Part shown: positions 36,563-46,796 of the stretch, piece after piece | How positions within the stretch are numbered: the stretch's first letter is position 1 | Layout of the letters: every line of letters begins with the position of its first letter | Assembly (NCBI RefSeq): GCF_000027005.1 | Contig: NC_012964.1 | Location: forward strand, 62,001-126,000 | Direction: 5' to 3' | DNA: 64,000 nt | Source of the DNA: Komagataella phaffii GS115 | Lineage: Eukaryota > Ascomycota > Pichiomycetes > Pichiales > Pichiaceae | Position numbers and translations under genes: made by a program | Notes under the pieces: model-generated | Told to the model about the DNA's origin: nothing | Databases searched by the model: none | Seen by the model: only the letters and a program-made list of their open reading frames with translations

Positions 36563-36677
36563 CGCGTTCACACATGACGCAACGGAAAAAAAAAAGGGCC
36601 TAAATTCTGCGAATTCTTACTGATACTGCCAAGCGCAAAAGATAACTATCATAATTAGATCTAATGGAAAATCATGG

Positions 36678-36685
36678 TATAAATA
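36678..36685 (+). promoter_or_regulatory. TATA box of DUR3
   Basis: TATAAATA lies 55 bases upstream of the DUR3 ATG at 36740 and about 115 bases downstream of the tandem GATAAG sites. Confidence 0.55.
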
Positions 36686-36739
36686 TTTCGCAAATTCCTT
36701 CAAGGTGACTGGTTGTCACTGACACTTATTCAACTGATA

Positions 36740-38866
36740 ATGGCTGGAGGAATTGAAACACCACTACCACAAGGTGCGGGATATGCCGTGGTTCTAGGAT
36801 TGGGATTCTTCTTCTCATTCCTGATGATTGGAATCACATATGGTCTGCAAAGATACAAGAAAGAGATCATGACATCGGAAGAGTTCAACACTGGTGGTCG
36901 TTCTATCGGTACAGGTTTGATCGCCAGTGCAGTGGTGTCGTCGTGGACCTGGGCTGCTACACTTTTGACCAGTTCCACTATGGCCTACAACTTTGGTGTC
37001 TCGGGGTCCTTTTTCTACGCTGCCGGTGCCTGTGTTCAAATTGTTCTGTTCAGTTATTTAGCTATCAAAGCCAAACAAAGAGCCCCTGAATGCCATACTT
37101 ATCTTGAAATTGTCAAAGCTAGATACGGCACTCTAACCCACTGTGTGTTCATGTTCTTTGCTATTGCAACCAATGTCTTAGTCACAGCAATGTTGCTAAC
37201 AGGAACTTCTGCTGTTATTAGTGATCTGACTGGTATGCACACTGTTGCTGTCTGTTTCCTGATGCCAATCAGTGTGGTTGCCTACACTATTGTAGGTGGT
37301 TTGAAAAGTACCATTCTGTCGGATTACTCTCACAATGGAGCCCTATTGATTATTATTCTCGTGTTTGCCTTTACAACATATGCTGGCAGTGATAAGATTG
37401 GTTCGCCTACAAGGCTTTGGGAGATGGTCAACGCAAGAAGTGCTTTGAACCCTGTCGAAGGAAATGCCGGAGGTAACTATTTTACCATGAGCTCTCGTGG
37501 AGGTGGTATCTTTTTCGTGATCAACATTGCTGGTAACTTTGGTACAGTCTTCTTGGATAATGGTTACTGGAACAAAGCTATTGCAGCTTCTCCAGCTGCT
37601 GCCATGCCCGGTTATGTGCTGGCTGGATTTCACTGGTTTTCAATTCCGTTCTTATGTGCTACTACAATGGGTTTGGCCTGTTTAGCTCTTGAAGACCTCA
37701 ATGATCCACTGACTCCCCAACAGGTCTCAGCCGGTTTGGTTTTGCCAACTGCTGCCACTCAACTACTTGGAAAAGGTGGAGCTGTCGCTTCCTTGTTGCT
37801 TGTATTCATGGCTGCTACCTCTGCCCTGTCATCGGAATTAATTTCGGTTTCCTCTATTTTCACGTATGATATTTTCAAGGGTTACTTACGTCCTAGAGCC
37901 TCCGGTAAAACATTGCTGGTGACATCTCATCTGTCAGTTATGGCATTTGCTATGATTATGTCTGCATTCTCTACCGGATTGTGGTATGCCGAAATTTCTA
38001 TGGGATATTTGTACGAACTGATGGGTATTTTGATTTCAGCAGCTGTGGTTCCAGCATCTTGTACCCTCCTTTGGAAAGATCAAAATAAGGTTGCGGCTAC
38101 TCTTTCGCCTCCTCTTGGCTGTGCTTTGGCCATTACTGGTTGGTTGGTTTACAGTAAGGTGAACTTTGGAGAAGTCACTGTTGATACTACTTTTGAAGAC
38201 ATGTCCATGTTGACTGGTAACTGTGTTGCCCTTCTGTCTCCGCTTCTTTTCGTCCCACTGTTCTCGTTCATTTTTGGGTTCCAAAATTTCGACTGGAGAG
38301 TACTAAAGTCGATTAACAGAGTGGATGAAGATGAAGAGATCATCGAAAAAACCGAGCCAAACGTTCATATTGATGCGGAAACTGGAATGTACCCTATAAA
38401 GTCGCAAATAACTAATGCAGCCGAAGAAATTGCTCTCAAGACTGGTGACGAAAGATTAACTGCCGAAGAAGCCCAGTTGAAACGATCCTCCAGAATAGCA
38501 GGATTTGCATGTCTTGTGTCAGCATCCTCCTTCCTTATACTTTGGCCCATGCCAATGTATGGCTCACGTTACATATTCTCCAGTCAGTTTTTCACTGGTT
38601 GGGTCACAGTCGGAATAATCTGGGTCTTCAGCACTATTGGTTTAGTGTTGCTGCTTCCAATCTGGGAAGGCCGTCACACTCTTTACACTACTTTTAGGGG
38701 TATCTACTGGGATCTCAGCGGAAACTCTCACAAACTCAAAGAATGGCAAGAATCTCATCCTGAGGAGCTGCATGTTGTGCAAAGTCAAATCTCTGCCCAA
38801 GTACAAAGGCACAACAGAATTCAAGTTATTGATGATCTCGTTGAGACCGACAGTGACAGAAAGTAG
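36740..38866 (+). CDS. DUR3: Dur3 urea/polyamine permease (sodium:solute symporter family)
   Basis: The protein has 708 residues and about 15 membrane segments. It opens MAGGIETPLPQGAGYAVVLG, typical of fungal Dur3, and keeps the family landmarks FNTGGRSIGTGLIASAVVSS, ASSWTWAATLL-like TM2, GGLKSTILSDYSHN, and YWNKAIAASPAAAMPGYVLA. Dur3 imports urea by proton symport, and in S. cerevisiae also polyamines. The cytosolic loop about 540-600 is acidic. The start is the first ATG; the frame is open nine codons further without one. GATAAG sites upstream point to nitrogen control. A CTG at a conserved Leu of GGLKSTIL supports the standard code. Confidence 0.93.
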   Translation: MAGGIETPLPQGAGYAVVLGLGFFFSFLMIGITYGLQRYKKEIMTSEEFNTGGRSIGTGLIASAVVSSWTWAATLLTSSTMAYNFGVSGSFFYAAGACVQIVLFSYLAIKAKQRAPECHTYLEIVKARYGTLTHCVFMFFAIATNVLVTAMLLTGTSAVISDLTGMHTVAVCFLMPISVVAYTIVGGLKSTILSDYSHNGALLIIILVFAFTTYAGSDKIGSPTRLWEMVNARSALNPVEGNAGGNYFTMSSRGGGIFFVINIAGNFGTVFLDNGYWNKAIAASPAAAMPGYVLAGFHWFSIPFLCATTMGLACLALEDLNDPLTPQQVSAGLVLPTAATQLLGKGGAVASLLLVFMAATSALSSELISVSSIFTYDIFKGYLRPRASGKTLLVTSHLSVMAFAMIMSAFSTGLWYAEISMGYLYELMGILISAAVVPASCTLLWKDQNKVAATLSPPLGCALAITGWLVYSKVNFGEVTVDTTFEDMSMLTGNCVALLSPLLFVPLFSFIFGFQNFDWRVLKSINRVDEDEEIIEKTEPNVHIDAETGMYPIKSQITNAAEEIALKTGDERLTAEEAQLKRSSRIAGFACLVSASSFLILWPMPMYGSRYIFSSQFFTGWVTVGIIWVFSTIGLVLLLPIWEGRHTLYTTFRGIYWDLSGNSHKLKEWQESHPEELHVVQSQISAQVQRHNRIQVIDDLVETDSDRK

Positions 38867-39034
38867 GCTTTTACTCCGTATGTTCGTTCGTAAGACCTTT
38901 TACTGGGGTCTTTATTTAGTGTTCTATTAGAAGTTTTTAATTGTTAATTCGTTTTGTTATGTAATCAGAATCACACGTCTGCAAAATCGCTTAGTTCTCT
39001 GTTGGAACATTTATGGTCAACAAGTCTTTCGAAA

Positions 39035-40195
39035 ATGGTACAGTTCATACCGATTCTTGTCCTGATTTTCCTCCTCTTTTGTTTCATACTAATAGTATTG
39101 TTTGGTGACCTTCCTTCTTATAGAGGTACTCTAATTCCAAGGATACGGCAAACACTGATACTCATTCTTTCTTGTTCGGGAAATGGCCTCGTAGCTGCTG
39201 ATCGAAGATTTCTTGGAGGAGTCGTCACAAAATTGGTTTCCAGTCCAATAATCAGGAAGACACTTGGCTGGCTGATACCTTCGATGTACTTCGTGATCAT
39301 GTGGAATTGTTTGAAATTATTTTTTAACAAGGTGTACCCCACCCTTTACTCTCAACTCGAATTTATCTTAGTTATTGTACCTTCATTGATTGTCAACTTT
39401 TCATCGTTTTTGCTGGCAACTTTCATCAGTCCAGGAGTTCCTACTCACACTGATCTTGATAAATTGCTGGCTCAATTCCCATATAATGGACTGATTTTTC
39501 ATTCGTTTTATGATTATAAGTTTTCCAACCCAGAATACTACAACAAGAAGGTTACCTGCTCAACATGCCACTTGACTAAAATTCCCAGATCAAAACACTG
39601 TTCACATTGCGGCCAATGTTTTCTGCTCTTGGATCATCATTGCATATGGCTGAATAACTGTGTTGGCTACAATAATTATAAATGGTTTCTAATATTCCTC
39701 GTCGACATGGATTGGGTATTTCTCTACGGTGGATATTTGAACTACAAGTTCCTTAAAAATCAAATAGCAGATGAAGTCCCATGGTCCAGCTACTTACGAG
39801 AGATTTGGGTGTTAAGGAAGGTCTCGTTCGATAATGAGGTAGCTCAAATTTTGCTGCTTCTTTGTACAGTTCTATTCCCTGTGGTATTTGGCTTCACAAT
39901 AGAGCATTTTCGCAATATTTATCTTGGTGTAACTACCAATGAGACTGCAAAATGGAAGTTCATCCAGGCTTTGATTGAAGAAGGGATACTCTACCAGTAC
40001 TCGGACAAGAATACCCAGTGCACATACTTGATTAAATCAAGGCTACATTTTCTTCGGTTAGACAATGAAGAGAGCTTCAAAGATATCGATTTCATGATAG
40101 GAAGACTATCAAAGATCGAGAGCATTCACGATATCGATAATATCTACGACAAAGGTTTCTTACAAAACTTCAAAGAGAGAATGCGTATTCAATGA
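39035..40195 (+). CDS. SWF1: Swf1-type DHHC palmitoyltransferase
   Basis: The protein has 386 residues from the first ATG (MVQFIPILVLIFLLF). Four membrane segments flank a Cys-rich DHHC domain: CSTCHLTKIPRSKHCSHCGQ then DHHC at 200-203 (catalytic Cys203), then IWLNNCVGYNNYKWF. The long N-terminal part with two early membrane segments and the KIPRSKHCSHC wording match S. cerevisiae Swf1 (336 aa), an ER enzyme that palmitoylates transmembrane-adjacent cysteines of SNAREs such as Tlg1 and affects actin and chitin synthase localisation. The C-terminus is about 50 residues longer. It is convergent with the DNF1-like gene, 69 bases between stops. Confidence 0.85.
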   Translation: MVQFIPILVLIFLLFCFILIVLFGDLPSYRGTLIPRIRQTLILILSCSGNGLVAADRRFLGGVVTKLVSSPIIRKTLGWLIPSMYFVIMWNCLKLFFNKVYPTLYSQLEFILVIVPSLIVNFSSFLLATFISPGVPTHTDLDKLLAQFPYNGLIFHSFYDYKFSNPEYYNKKVTCSTCHLTKIPRSKHCSHCGQCFLLLDHHCIWLNNCVGYNNYKWFLIFLVDMDWVFLYGGYLNYKFLKNQIADEVPWSSYLREIWVLRKVSFDNEVAQILLLLCTVLFPVVFGFTIEHFRNIYLGVTTNETAKWKFIQALIEEGILYQYSDKNTQCTYLIKSRLHFLRLDNEESFKDIDFMIGRLSKIESIHDIDNIYDKGFLQNFKERMRIQ

Positions 40196-40264
40196 CTTTA
40201 TGATGCAAAAATATGCATAATTTAATGTACACAACTAATAGTAAAAGTTATAATAATATAATAA

Positions 40265-43200
40265 TCATTTGGAGGTCAAACTAACTAGAGTTTCCGCGGC
40301 AGTTAATTCAGGAAGATCCATGCTGGTCCTTATTCCCTGGATAGCACTGGGGCTGGTATCTGGATTCTCATCCAACTCTCCATTCCTAATCATCTGTAAT
40401 CTTGTATTGTTCAAAGAGGCTCGTCTTTCGGGGTTTAATGAGCCTCTGCGCCTAGATTCAAAACTCTGTCTAGAGTTCTTCATTCTTAAGGCAGCGCCTT
40501 TATCCTGATCATCACTTGTGAACTCCATCTCAATTTCTTCAGTTTGTAATGAGGATGCAGATTGTCCATAAGCGTTGTATCGTGCAATGTTGGCATCATT
40601 CTTATTCTTGTTCTTGTGAAATATGGATTTCATGAAACTACCTCTTTTACCAGCAACCCCGTTTATGGAATCCCGGTATTCGTGATTGACTGCCATTGTT
40701 GGCTTGTATAATTCCTCCTTATATGTTGGCTGTTGTTCAGCAAGCATATCTCTAGAGTATTGTGAAATTTTCTTTCGGTTAGGATCAGTAGGATCATAAT
40801 CGTCAGGGTATTGGCTGAAATCTCCTCGATCGACGCATTCTCTAATAACATCAATATCTTTGGGGAAATAGAGCTTTTGGAAAAAGTCATAAGTGAATCT
40901 CGGTATGAGACAAATCACAAGACCAACAAAAGAACAAACCCAAAAAGAAAGTGTACCGTACATGCTGGCAGCTGCTTTATAGTATTCACCCGAGCTTAAA
41001 GAAGATGACCAGATACCAGTCCATGCATATAAGACCACAATGGAAAATAAAATACTCAGCATGGTTAGCCAATCCCATCGGTTGATATGAAACAGGATAT
41101 AGATGTTACAAGCCAGAATGGAGATGGTTGCAACGACTGTACCAATCAAGTACCTGTGATCTAATTGAAGGCCATTCATGGTCACAAATCCGTTCTTATA
41201 GTACATCAGATAAGGGAAAAAGAAACATATAACGGATTGATAGAATCCGTCTCCCATATACCACCAGAATTTTGATTGTGTCCACTCTGATCTAAGAATT
41301 CCTGTGCTGTATAATTGCGGCACCAATAGAGAAACAACATCACTTACATCTTGGTCAAAAATACCCATGAAAATAACTGGCAACGAAGTGAACGCCAGAT
41401 TGTAGAACATCAAATATGTGAACTCAAACAGGTAGGAACCATCAAAGTTGTTGTAGATACCGTACCAGAACAATGCAAGTGTGAAAATCACGTTCTTGTA
41501 AAAGAAACTTGGTATCATCTCTGCTAGTCTTTTGTATGACCATCGTCCATGAACCAAAACAAGCCGTGCAAGGTAACGGAATTGTCCAAACGCATAATCC
41601 GATGACATAGCAGCCGCTCTTCCTTCTTCTCCGGCAATACCTACTCCGACGTGCGCTGCTTGAATCATTGCGACATCATTGGAACCGTCTCCAATTGCTA
41701 ATGTCATAACGTTCAAAGAGTCCTTGACTAATTTGACAACGGCAGCTTTTTGAGCTGGAGAAACACGACAACATAAGACAGCTTTACACTGTTTGCATAA
41801 CAATAAAAACTGTCTTTTACAATCATCTTGCAGAGCTATCTTTAATGCGTCTCCGTCAATGATAAGTCCGAACCTTGGGGACGGTGGATTGTGTTCTTTT
41901 CTTGCTTGCATAAGTTCTTCCATAGAACCTTGCATATCAAAATTTTCTTCCAAATACTTAGAAATAAGCCTTTGAACAACCTGTTTTTCATCAGTGTCAG
42001 AATAATCCTTTCCTAAAACTTCATGAACATCTTCCCCATGAGTCTTGATAATTAGCAAGTCCATATATGAACCAAGTAAATTACAAGAGAACCCAATGTT
42101 GATGGCGGTTTCCACTTTATCACCAGTAAGGACCCAAAGTTTGATACCAGCCTGACCAAGAAGCTCAATGGCATCCGGGACACCGTCCTGAAGTCGATCT
42201 TCAATTGCTGTACCACCAAGAAGAACTAGCTCTCGCTCAATTGAATCAGCGCACTCTTCTAAACGCTCTTCTCTGTCAGTGATGGATGCAGCCGCCTCGT
42301 CATGTCTAATAGCCCATTCTTCGTATTCCTCCCATTCTAGCTCCCTTTGAGCAATACAAAGGGTTCTTAATCCTTCTGTAGCAAATTGCTCTAAATGGAT
42401 GGCAGTTCTATCTACCATCTTGGTGTTATTTCGGGTCTTGGATAAGCGTTCATATATTACAGAATCAGCACCCTTGCAAATCAAGAGTGCTTTAGGTTTT
42501 GCGTCTGGAGAAGTTGGTGGAATCTTTATAATCGCACTCATTCTTTTTCTTGTAGAATTGAATTCCAAAGTACTCAATATCTGATATTGTCTTTCTTCTC
42601 CTTGGACGTTCAAAATCATGCCTTTCTTTGTTTTATCAACAAACGTGAAACCCATATCGCTAGCAGTGCTAACAAGGGCAGCTTCGTCGGGAGACTGTGC
42701 CTTGAATTCTACTTTGCCTGTTTTGGGATTCTCTTCTGTAACCACTGTGTGACAAAGCCCAAGGGCTAACATGAAGTTTTCATTGCAATGCTTTTGGACG
42801 GAATCTTCTTTCTTCAAATCATCCACAAACAATTTTGAGACGAAGGTAAGATCTTCAAGAGAAAGAGTGGGATTCTTGCTTATCTTTTGCAGGGATTCAA
42901 ACATTTCCAATCTGTCAGCTTCAATCTCTTTCTTCTCCCTGGATGATTCCTCTTCCACATCAACACCTTGTCGTTTGCGGATACCTGCATAGGCTTCTGT
43001 ATATGCTCTACCATAAGATACTCCGTTGATTGTACATTTCTTGAACTCCATCACATTTTGAGTTAATGTCCCCGTTTTATCACTGAAAATGTACTCTATT
43101 TGGCCCAAGTCATCAGAAATATTCCACGACTTGGGGGTACATGGGTAGTCTAACTGTGGATAGTACATTTTGACGTCCGAATAGATGAAGAATGCTTGTG

Positions 43201-44845
43201 CCGTTTTGATTATCTCGATGGAAACGTACAACGAAATTGGAACTAACGACTGGTACAAAATAACTGCGACGAAAAAGGAGATGATACCGTTAACAGCTGG
43301 AGTTCCACCAATTGTACCAAACTCAAAATAAGTTCTGGAGGTATTGTCATTTGTATAATAAATACCATTCACTAAACCGGAAACCAAACATAGGATGAAC
43401 AATAAGAGGAAGTTCAGTAAGACAGAATAGTTCAGGTCTCTGGAGATCTTAGATTTCTTGGTGGGTGTAATTCCTGCGTTTATCATGATTTTAGTATCTA
43501 CACCAGTGAAAATGACGATACCAATTGCCCACTTCGTGTTTCGTAAAGAGCATCCTCTTAAAAGTAAGTTGTTAATGGTTATTGGCTCGCTGGATGAGGA
43601 GTATCCATCATGAAGAACAAAATTTCCCTGATAGGAATATAGATTATGGTGCGGACCTTCGCTATCAATATGAAACTGGAGCTTGTCCAAGTCATGTGGG
43701 CGTCTGACAACAGAGGAGGTACATTTCAAAGAATTCTTAACCTTCAGATTTGTTTCACCATCCAGATCTTTAGTTTCCACATAACAGGCACCATCTTCAT
43801 CAGAAGTGGCCAAGATACACACATCTGCAGGAATTGAGTCGTTGTTCTTGATTCTAATGATATCTCCGACCTTGACGTCCTTCCAATAGTCCCTTGAAAA
43901 CTTCAAAGGTTTGAGTTCACTGTTGAAGGGATCTTCACCTATTGATGATCTCATGGTCTCCAAAGATACTCTGTTATTTGCAGCTTCAGGAAGTTTGATC
44001 TCCGATTTCTTGAATAATTTTTTAACTGATCTTAGCACTATGAACAAAAGCTTTGTGTTTGCCTTTTTAAACTTTCTCCATAAAGAAACGTTGCTTGAAA
44101 GGACATTTGGGTTGGGAATTCCATGCAAGAGGTGTGTGATTTGATTATTGATCTCCATATCCAACCCTGTCCTTCTTGAGTCTTCTATGGCATCTTTTAT
44201 TGCCGTTATTATGACGATGACAATCAATGGAACAGCACTTAAAGCTGGATTGGGAACTCCAAAGATATCAAATGCTCCAAGAATAATCATGGTTAAAAAG
44301 TATACGTTAGCGATATTCCGGAACTGAAATGCAATATTTTTGGGAATGAATGACAAAGGGGTGTATTTGGTAGTTCGGATCTTGTTTCTAGGGTAAGTGT
44401 TGCGAGGATCGCCATTCTCAGCAAGCATATCAGGATCCAAAGGCAAGTTGTGAAATATCTTACGTTGTTCGCCTCTGTGATCGTTGGCGACATTGGTAGG
44501 ATTAGACTCCTGTGGTTCTTCCTTTTCCCTTCTTCGGGTGGTATTTCGTCGCCAAATTGACTTGGACCTCTTAGGTCGGCCGGACGCGTGTCTGGTTGTT
44601 CCCCATCGCATCCTCTTCATTTTGCCTTCCTCTTCCTCCTTATCTTTTTCAATGGAATCATTTTCTTGGTCGAATTGAACGCGTTCATTGATTCGGGGTA
44701 AGTGAAAGCTGGATAAATGCATTGGATTCGGCGATTTGAGAATACTGTCAGCCCTTCCAAGTTCGGACTCACCATTTGACATGTTCTCGTCGAACCTAGC
44801 GGATTTTTGGGGAGAAGTAACCCCTTTTGAGCTCTTTCCAACCAT
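40265..44845 (-). CDS. DNF1: P4-type phospholipid flippase, Dnf1/Dnf2 type
   Basis: The protein has 1526 residues. An N-terminal tail of about 150 residues with basic runs precedes the P4 core: TPLSFIPKNIAFQFRNIANV, actuator DGET in KDLDGETNLKVK, Asp589 in DKTGTLTQN, the Dnf-typical CTINGVSYGRAYTEAY, and GDGSNDVAMIQAAHVGVGI. The C-terminal tail is long, Ser- and basic-rich (RRRGSLNPERRASLNN), a likely target of flippase kinases. This matches S. cerevisiae Dnf1/Dnf2 (about 1571-1612 aa), which with Lem3 flip phosphatidylcholine and phosphatidylethanolamine inward at the plasma membrane. Yeasts outside the whole-genome duplication have one gene of this type, so the symbol stands for Dnf1/2. Confidence 0.9.
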   Translation of the reverse strand: MVGKSSKGVTSPQKSARFDENMSNGESELGRADSILKSPNPMHLSSFHLPRINERVQFDQENDSIEKDKEEEEGKMKRMRWGTTRHASGRPKRSKSIWRRNTTRRREKEEPQESNPTNVANDHRGEQRKIFHNLPLDPDMLAENGDPRNTYPRNKIRTTKYTPLSFIPKNIAFQFRNIANVYFLTMIILGAFDIFGVPNPALSAVPLIVIVIITAIKDAIEDSRRTGLDMEINNQITHLLHGIPNPNVLSSNVSLWRKFKKANTKLLFIVLRSVKKLFKKSEIKLPEAANNRVSLETMRSSIGEDPFNSELKPLKFSRDYWKDVKVGDIIRIKNNDSIPADVCILATSDEDGACYVETKDLDGETNLKVKNSLKCTSSVVRRPHDLDKLQFHIDSEGPHHNLYSYQGNFVLHDGYSSSSEPITINNLLLRGCSLRNTKWAIGIVIFTGVDTKIMINAGITPTKKSKISRDLNYSVLLNFLLLFILCLVSGLVNGIYYTNDNTSRTYFEFGTIGGTPAVNGIISFFVAVILYQSLVPISLYVSIEIIKTAQAFFIYSDVKMYYPQLDYPCTPKSWNISDDLGQIEYIFSDKTGTLTQNVMEFKKCTINGVSYGRAYTEAYAGIRKRQGVDVEEESSREKKEIEADRLEMFESLQKISKNPTLSLEDLTFVSKLFVDDLKKEDSVQKHCNENFMLALGLCHTVVTEENPKTGKVEFKAQSPDEAALVSTASDMGFTFVDKTKKGMILNVQGEERQYQILSTLEFNSTRKRMSAIIKIPPTSPDAKPKALLICKGADSVIYERLSKTRNNTKMVDRTAIHLEQFATEGLRTLCIAQRELEWEEYEEWAIRHDEAAASITDREERLEECADSIERELVLLGGTAIEDRLQDGVPDAIELLGQAGIKLWVLTGDKVETAINIGFSCNLLGSYMDLLIIKTHGEDVHEVLGKDYSDTDEKQVVQRLISKYLEENFDMQGSMEELMQARKEHNPPSPRFGLIIDGDALKIALQDDCKRQFLLLCKQCKAVLCCRVSPAQKAAVVKLVKDSLNVMTLAIGDGSNDVAMIQAAHVGVGIAGEEGRAAAMSSDYAFGQFRYLARLVLVHGRWSYKRLAEMIPSFFYKNVIFTLALFWYGIYNNFDGSYLFEFTYLMFYNLAFTSLPVIFMGIFDQDVSDVVSLLVPQLYSTGILRSEWTQSKFWWYMGDGFYQSVICFFFPYLMYYKNGFVTMNGLQLDHRYLIGTVVATISILACNIYILFHINRWDWLTMLSILFSIVVLYAWTGIWSSSLSSGEYYKAAASMYGTLSFWVCSFVGLVICLIPRFTYDFFQKLYFPKDIDVIRECVDRGDFSQYPDDYDPTDPNRKKISQYSRDMLAEQQPTYKEELYKPTMAVNHEYRDSINGVAGKRGSFMKSIFHKNKNKNDANIARYNAYGQSASSLQTEEIEMEFTSDDQDKGAALRMKNSRQSFESRRRGSLNPERRASLNNTRLQMIRNGELDENPDTSPSAIQGIRTSMDLPELTAAETLVSLTSK

Positions 44846-45357
44846 TAAATTGAAAAATGCAGAGTGTCTTTTTCTTGAGCCCTTTTACCGTTCCGTTCAA
44901 AACCGTTTCGAGCGGTGGAATTTTGTGCGGAAGAAAAAATAAAGCCGAAGCCGATTAGGGACTAGGCTGATAGAGGATGGATGATCCAAGAGGCTTTTTA
45001 AGTGACCGTGAAGAGCTAGACAGTTTACGAACAGAGTTCCAAATTTAGCAACGACGGAGTTTCATATTTTTGTACTCAAACCAGGATACTAAGTGAGGGT
45101 TTCTTATCATTACTAATTATATGTCTGCGCACCTAATTCACGCTCACTGGAACTCAGAAATTAAATGGCACCATTTATATAATTAGAAATTGTATTAAAT
45201 TTATGATTTATCATATAAACATGTTACTGAAGAGTGTTTGAAAATGATTCGTTCAGAGAGATCATAAGTAACCAGTAACCACTATACTGATTACTTCGCA
45301 AGATCGTAAAGTAAAATGCAACTAATTCACCCTCTTTAACCACTACGTACATCTGCC
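44846..45357. other. Promoter region of the DNF1-like gene and 3' flank of UBC13
   Basis: The 512 bases include an AT-rich core at about 45160-45240. I saw no tRNA, no long ORF and no consensus promoter box. Confidence 0.4.
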
Positions 45358-45813
45358 CTATTGTTCGGTTGCATATAGCTTAGTGTACTCTTTAGCTGTA
45401 GCAATTGCATCCTGTTCGTCCCTTTTCCAATGTTCAGCCACCTCGTTCGACAGCGGATCGTCTGGATTGGGGGCGCTGAGCAAAGCCTGGATTGAAAGCA
45501 AGATAGTTCTAATTTGTAAGGCAGGGGACCAGTTTTTCTTTAACACGTCCAGGCATATTCTTCCCAATCTGTCTATATTTGGATGATATATTTTGGTTAG
45601 AAACCTGACTTTTGGAGCAACCATCGGATAGTCATCAGGTAAGTACAACTCAAGTTTAAACAAGCCGTCTTGATACGGAGATTCCTTGGGGCCTTGAATA
45701 GTGACTTGGAAGTAGCGTAAATTATCCTCGTGGGGAACAGCGGTGATTCCCGGAACCGGATCAGAAATCAATCTCTGGGATTCTTTAATGATTCGTTTGG
45801 GAAGTTGAGACAT
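45358..45813 (-). CDS. UBC13: Ubc13, ubiquitin-conjugating enzyme for K63 chains
   Basis: The protein has 151 residues and is a single UBC fold. Near identity to S. cerevisiae Ubc13: [42 protein letters not shown] at 77-79, active-site Cys87 in [20 protein letters not shown], and [15 protein letters not shown]. With Mms2 it builds Lys63-linked ubiquitin chains, notably on PCNA after Rad6/Rad18 action in error-free damage tolerance. The S. cerevisiae gene has an intron; this one is intronless within the coding part. It is divergent from the small membrane-protein gene upstream. Confidence 0.97.
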   Translation of the reverse strand: MSQLPKRIIKESQRLISDPVPGITAVPHEDNLRYFQVTIQGPKESPYQDGLFKLELYLPDDYPMVAPKVRFLTKIYHPNIDRLGRICLDVLKKNWSPALQIRTILLSIQALLSAPNPDDPLSNEVAEHWKRDEQDAIATAKEYTKLYATEQ

Positions 45814-46192
45814 GATTGGGGAGGCGAAGAGGTAAGATAAAGGATAGATGGCCCTTTTGAATCAATGACGTGCTTCGCGAGTCGTTTCTAGGAGGAGATT
45901 TGAACGGATGTTCTTTGAACGGCGAGAGAGACGGAGAACAGTACCAGATTGAGGAAAGGTAATTGGAAAGCAATTAGTGAGGGAAGATTACTAAAGTGCT
46001 GATATGGGTTCATAGCGTGGGATACCAAAGGACATAGTCGCTAGTTATGGTTACCACTTCTGCAAATCCTGTGATTGTTAAAGAACATCATTTTCCTCGT
46101 TCGAAGTTTGCGCGAGCCTTCTAGGAAATGTCAAGCATACCTCCCCTTTATCGCCAAGGGCATTCGAAGATTTTGCCTATCAATTAGAAACG
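45814..46192. other. Divergent promoter region of UBC13 and the 79-codon ORF
   Basis: The 379 bases contain a pyrimidine-rich UBC13 leader and no clear TATA box. No further gene seen. Confidence 0.4.
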
Positions 46193-46432
46193 ATGGTTAA
46201 ACCAAAAGGACCCTCAACTACCCAAAGAACTGTGGTGCTTCTACTTGGTACCGGATTTGGCTTGTACTGGGGAATGAAATACTTGAACGAAAACTACAAA
46301 CTAGTATCTTATAAACCACCTAAAGACGACAAGCCGGTTAAATTTTCCCTGAAATACAGAGATGTGCAACCACTAGAAAAAAGGAAACCTATAGAAGCGG
46401 AAATAGTGGAGGCTACTTCCGAAAAGAACTGA
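46193..46432 (+). CDS. Small single-pass membrane protein of unknown function
   Basis: The ORF has 79 codons. A short basic N-terminus (MVKPKGPSTTQR) leads into one hydrophobic segment (TVVLLLGTGFGLYWGMKYL, about 13-31), then a charged, proline-containing tail rich in Lys and Glu (SYKPPKDDKPVKFSLKYRD and on). The basic start before a single membrane segment is seen in small mitochondrial inner-membrane proteins and assembly factors, so that is a possible location, but no family was recognised. Codon use looks like that of neighbouring genes, and the frame has a true ATG and is free-standing between UBC13 and GRX3, so I consider it real. Confidence 0.6.
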   Translation: MVKPKGPSTTQRTVVLLLGTGFGLYWGMKYLNENYKLVSYKPPKDDKPVKFSLKYRDVQPLEKRKPIEAEIVEATSEKN

Positions 46433-46796
46433 ACCTGTTAACCCTGATCAGTCACTACAATCTGACATTTCCCCAAGAGAATCCTTTCCTCCAACTTGTA
46501 AATATGGGTTCTGTCAAACTTCTGAGGGATTTTCAGAAACGATCCTGAGTTGCGGTTTCGATCATCCCTTCACATTGATTGCAAATTGAACCTGACTTGG
46601 TCGCCCCTTACCGGTTTCCCATCTCCATCCAATCAAACGTCATAGGTAGTGGTTACGTAAAATGGTGTAATCAATAGTCAACTTCGCGCCTTTTAAAGTT
46701 CTCAAGATTACCAAGAATTTTTAGCTTAATCAAAGAAAACTGCCTGATCACCGCTTGACTCACTAACGTTTTGCTCTATTCTTGATTATTAAAGAC
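46433..46796. other. Promoter region of the GRX3/4 gene
   Basis: The 364 bases hold no ORF of note and no RNA gene I can identify. Confidence 0.4.

Larger units (their letters stand above)
36234..36739. other. DUR3 promoter region with GATA elements
   Basis: The 506 bases hold four GATAA sites in the last 240 (36499, 36549, 36557, 36641), two of them adjacent GATAAG, and a TATA box at 36678-36685. A minus-strand 75-codon frame here starts at a non-ATG codon and is dismissed. Confidence 0.55.

Noticed and set aside
45195..45215. AT-rich stretch resembling the S. cerevisiae ARS consensus with one mismatch
   Set aside because: The S. cerevisiae consensus does not predict origins reliably in distant yeasts, and one-mismatch hits are frequent in AT-rich DNA.
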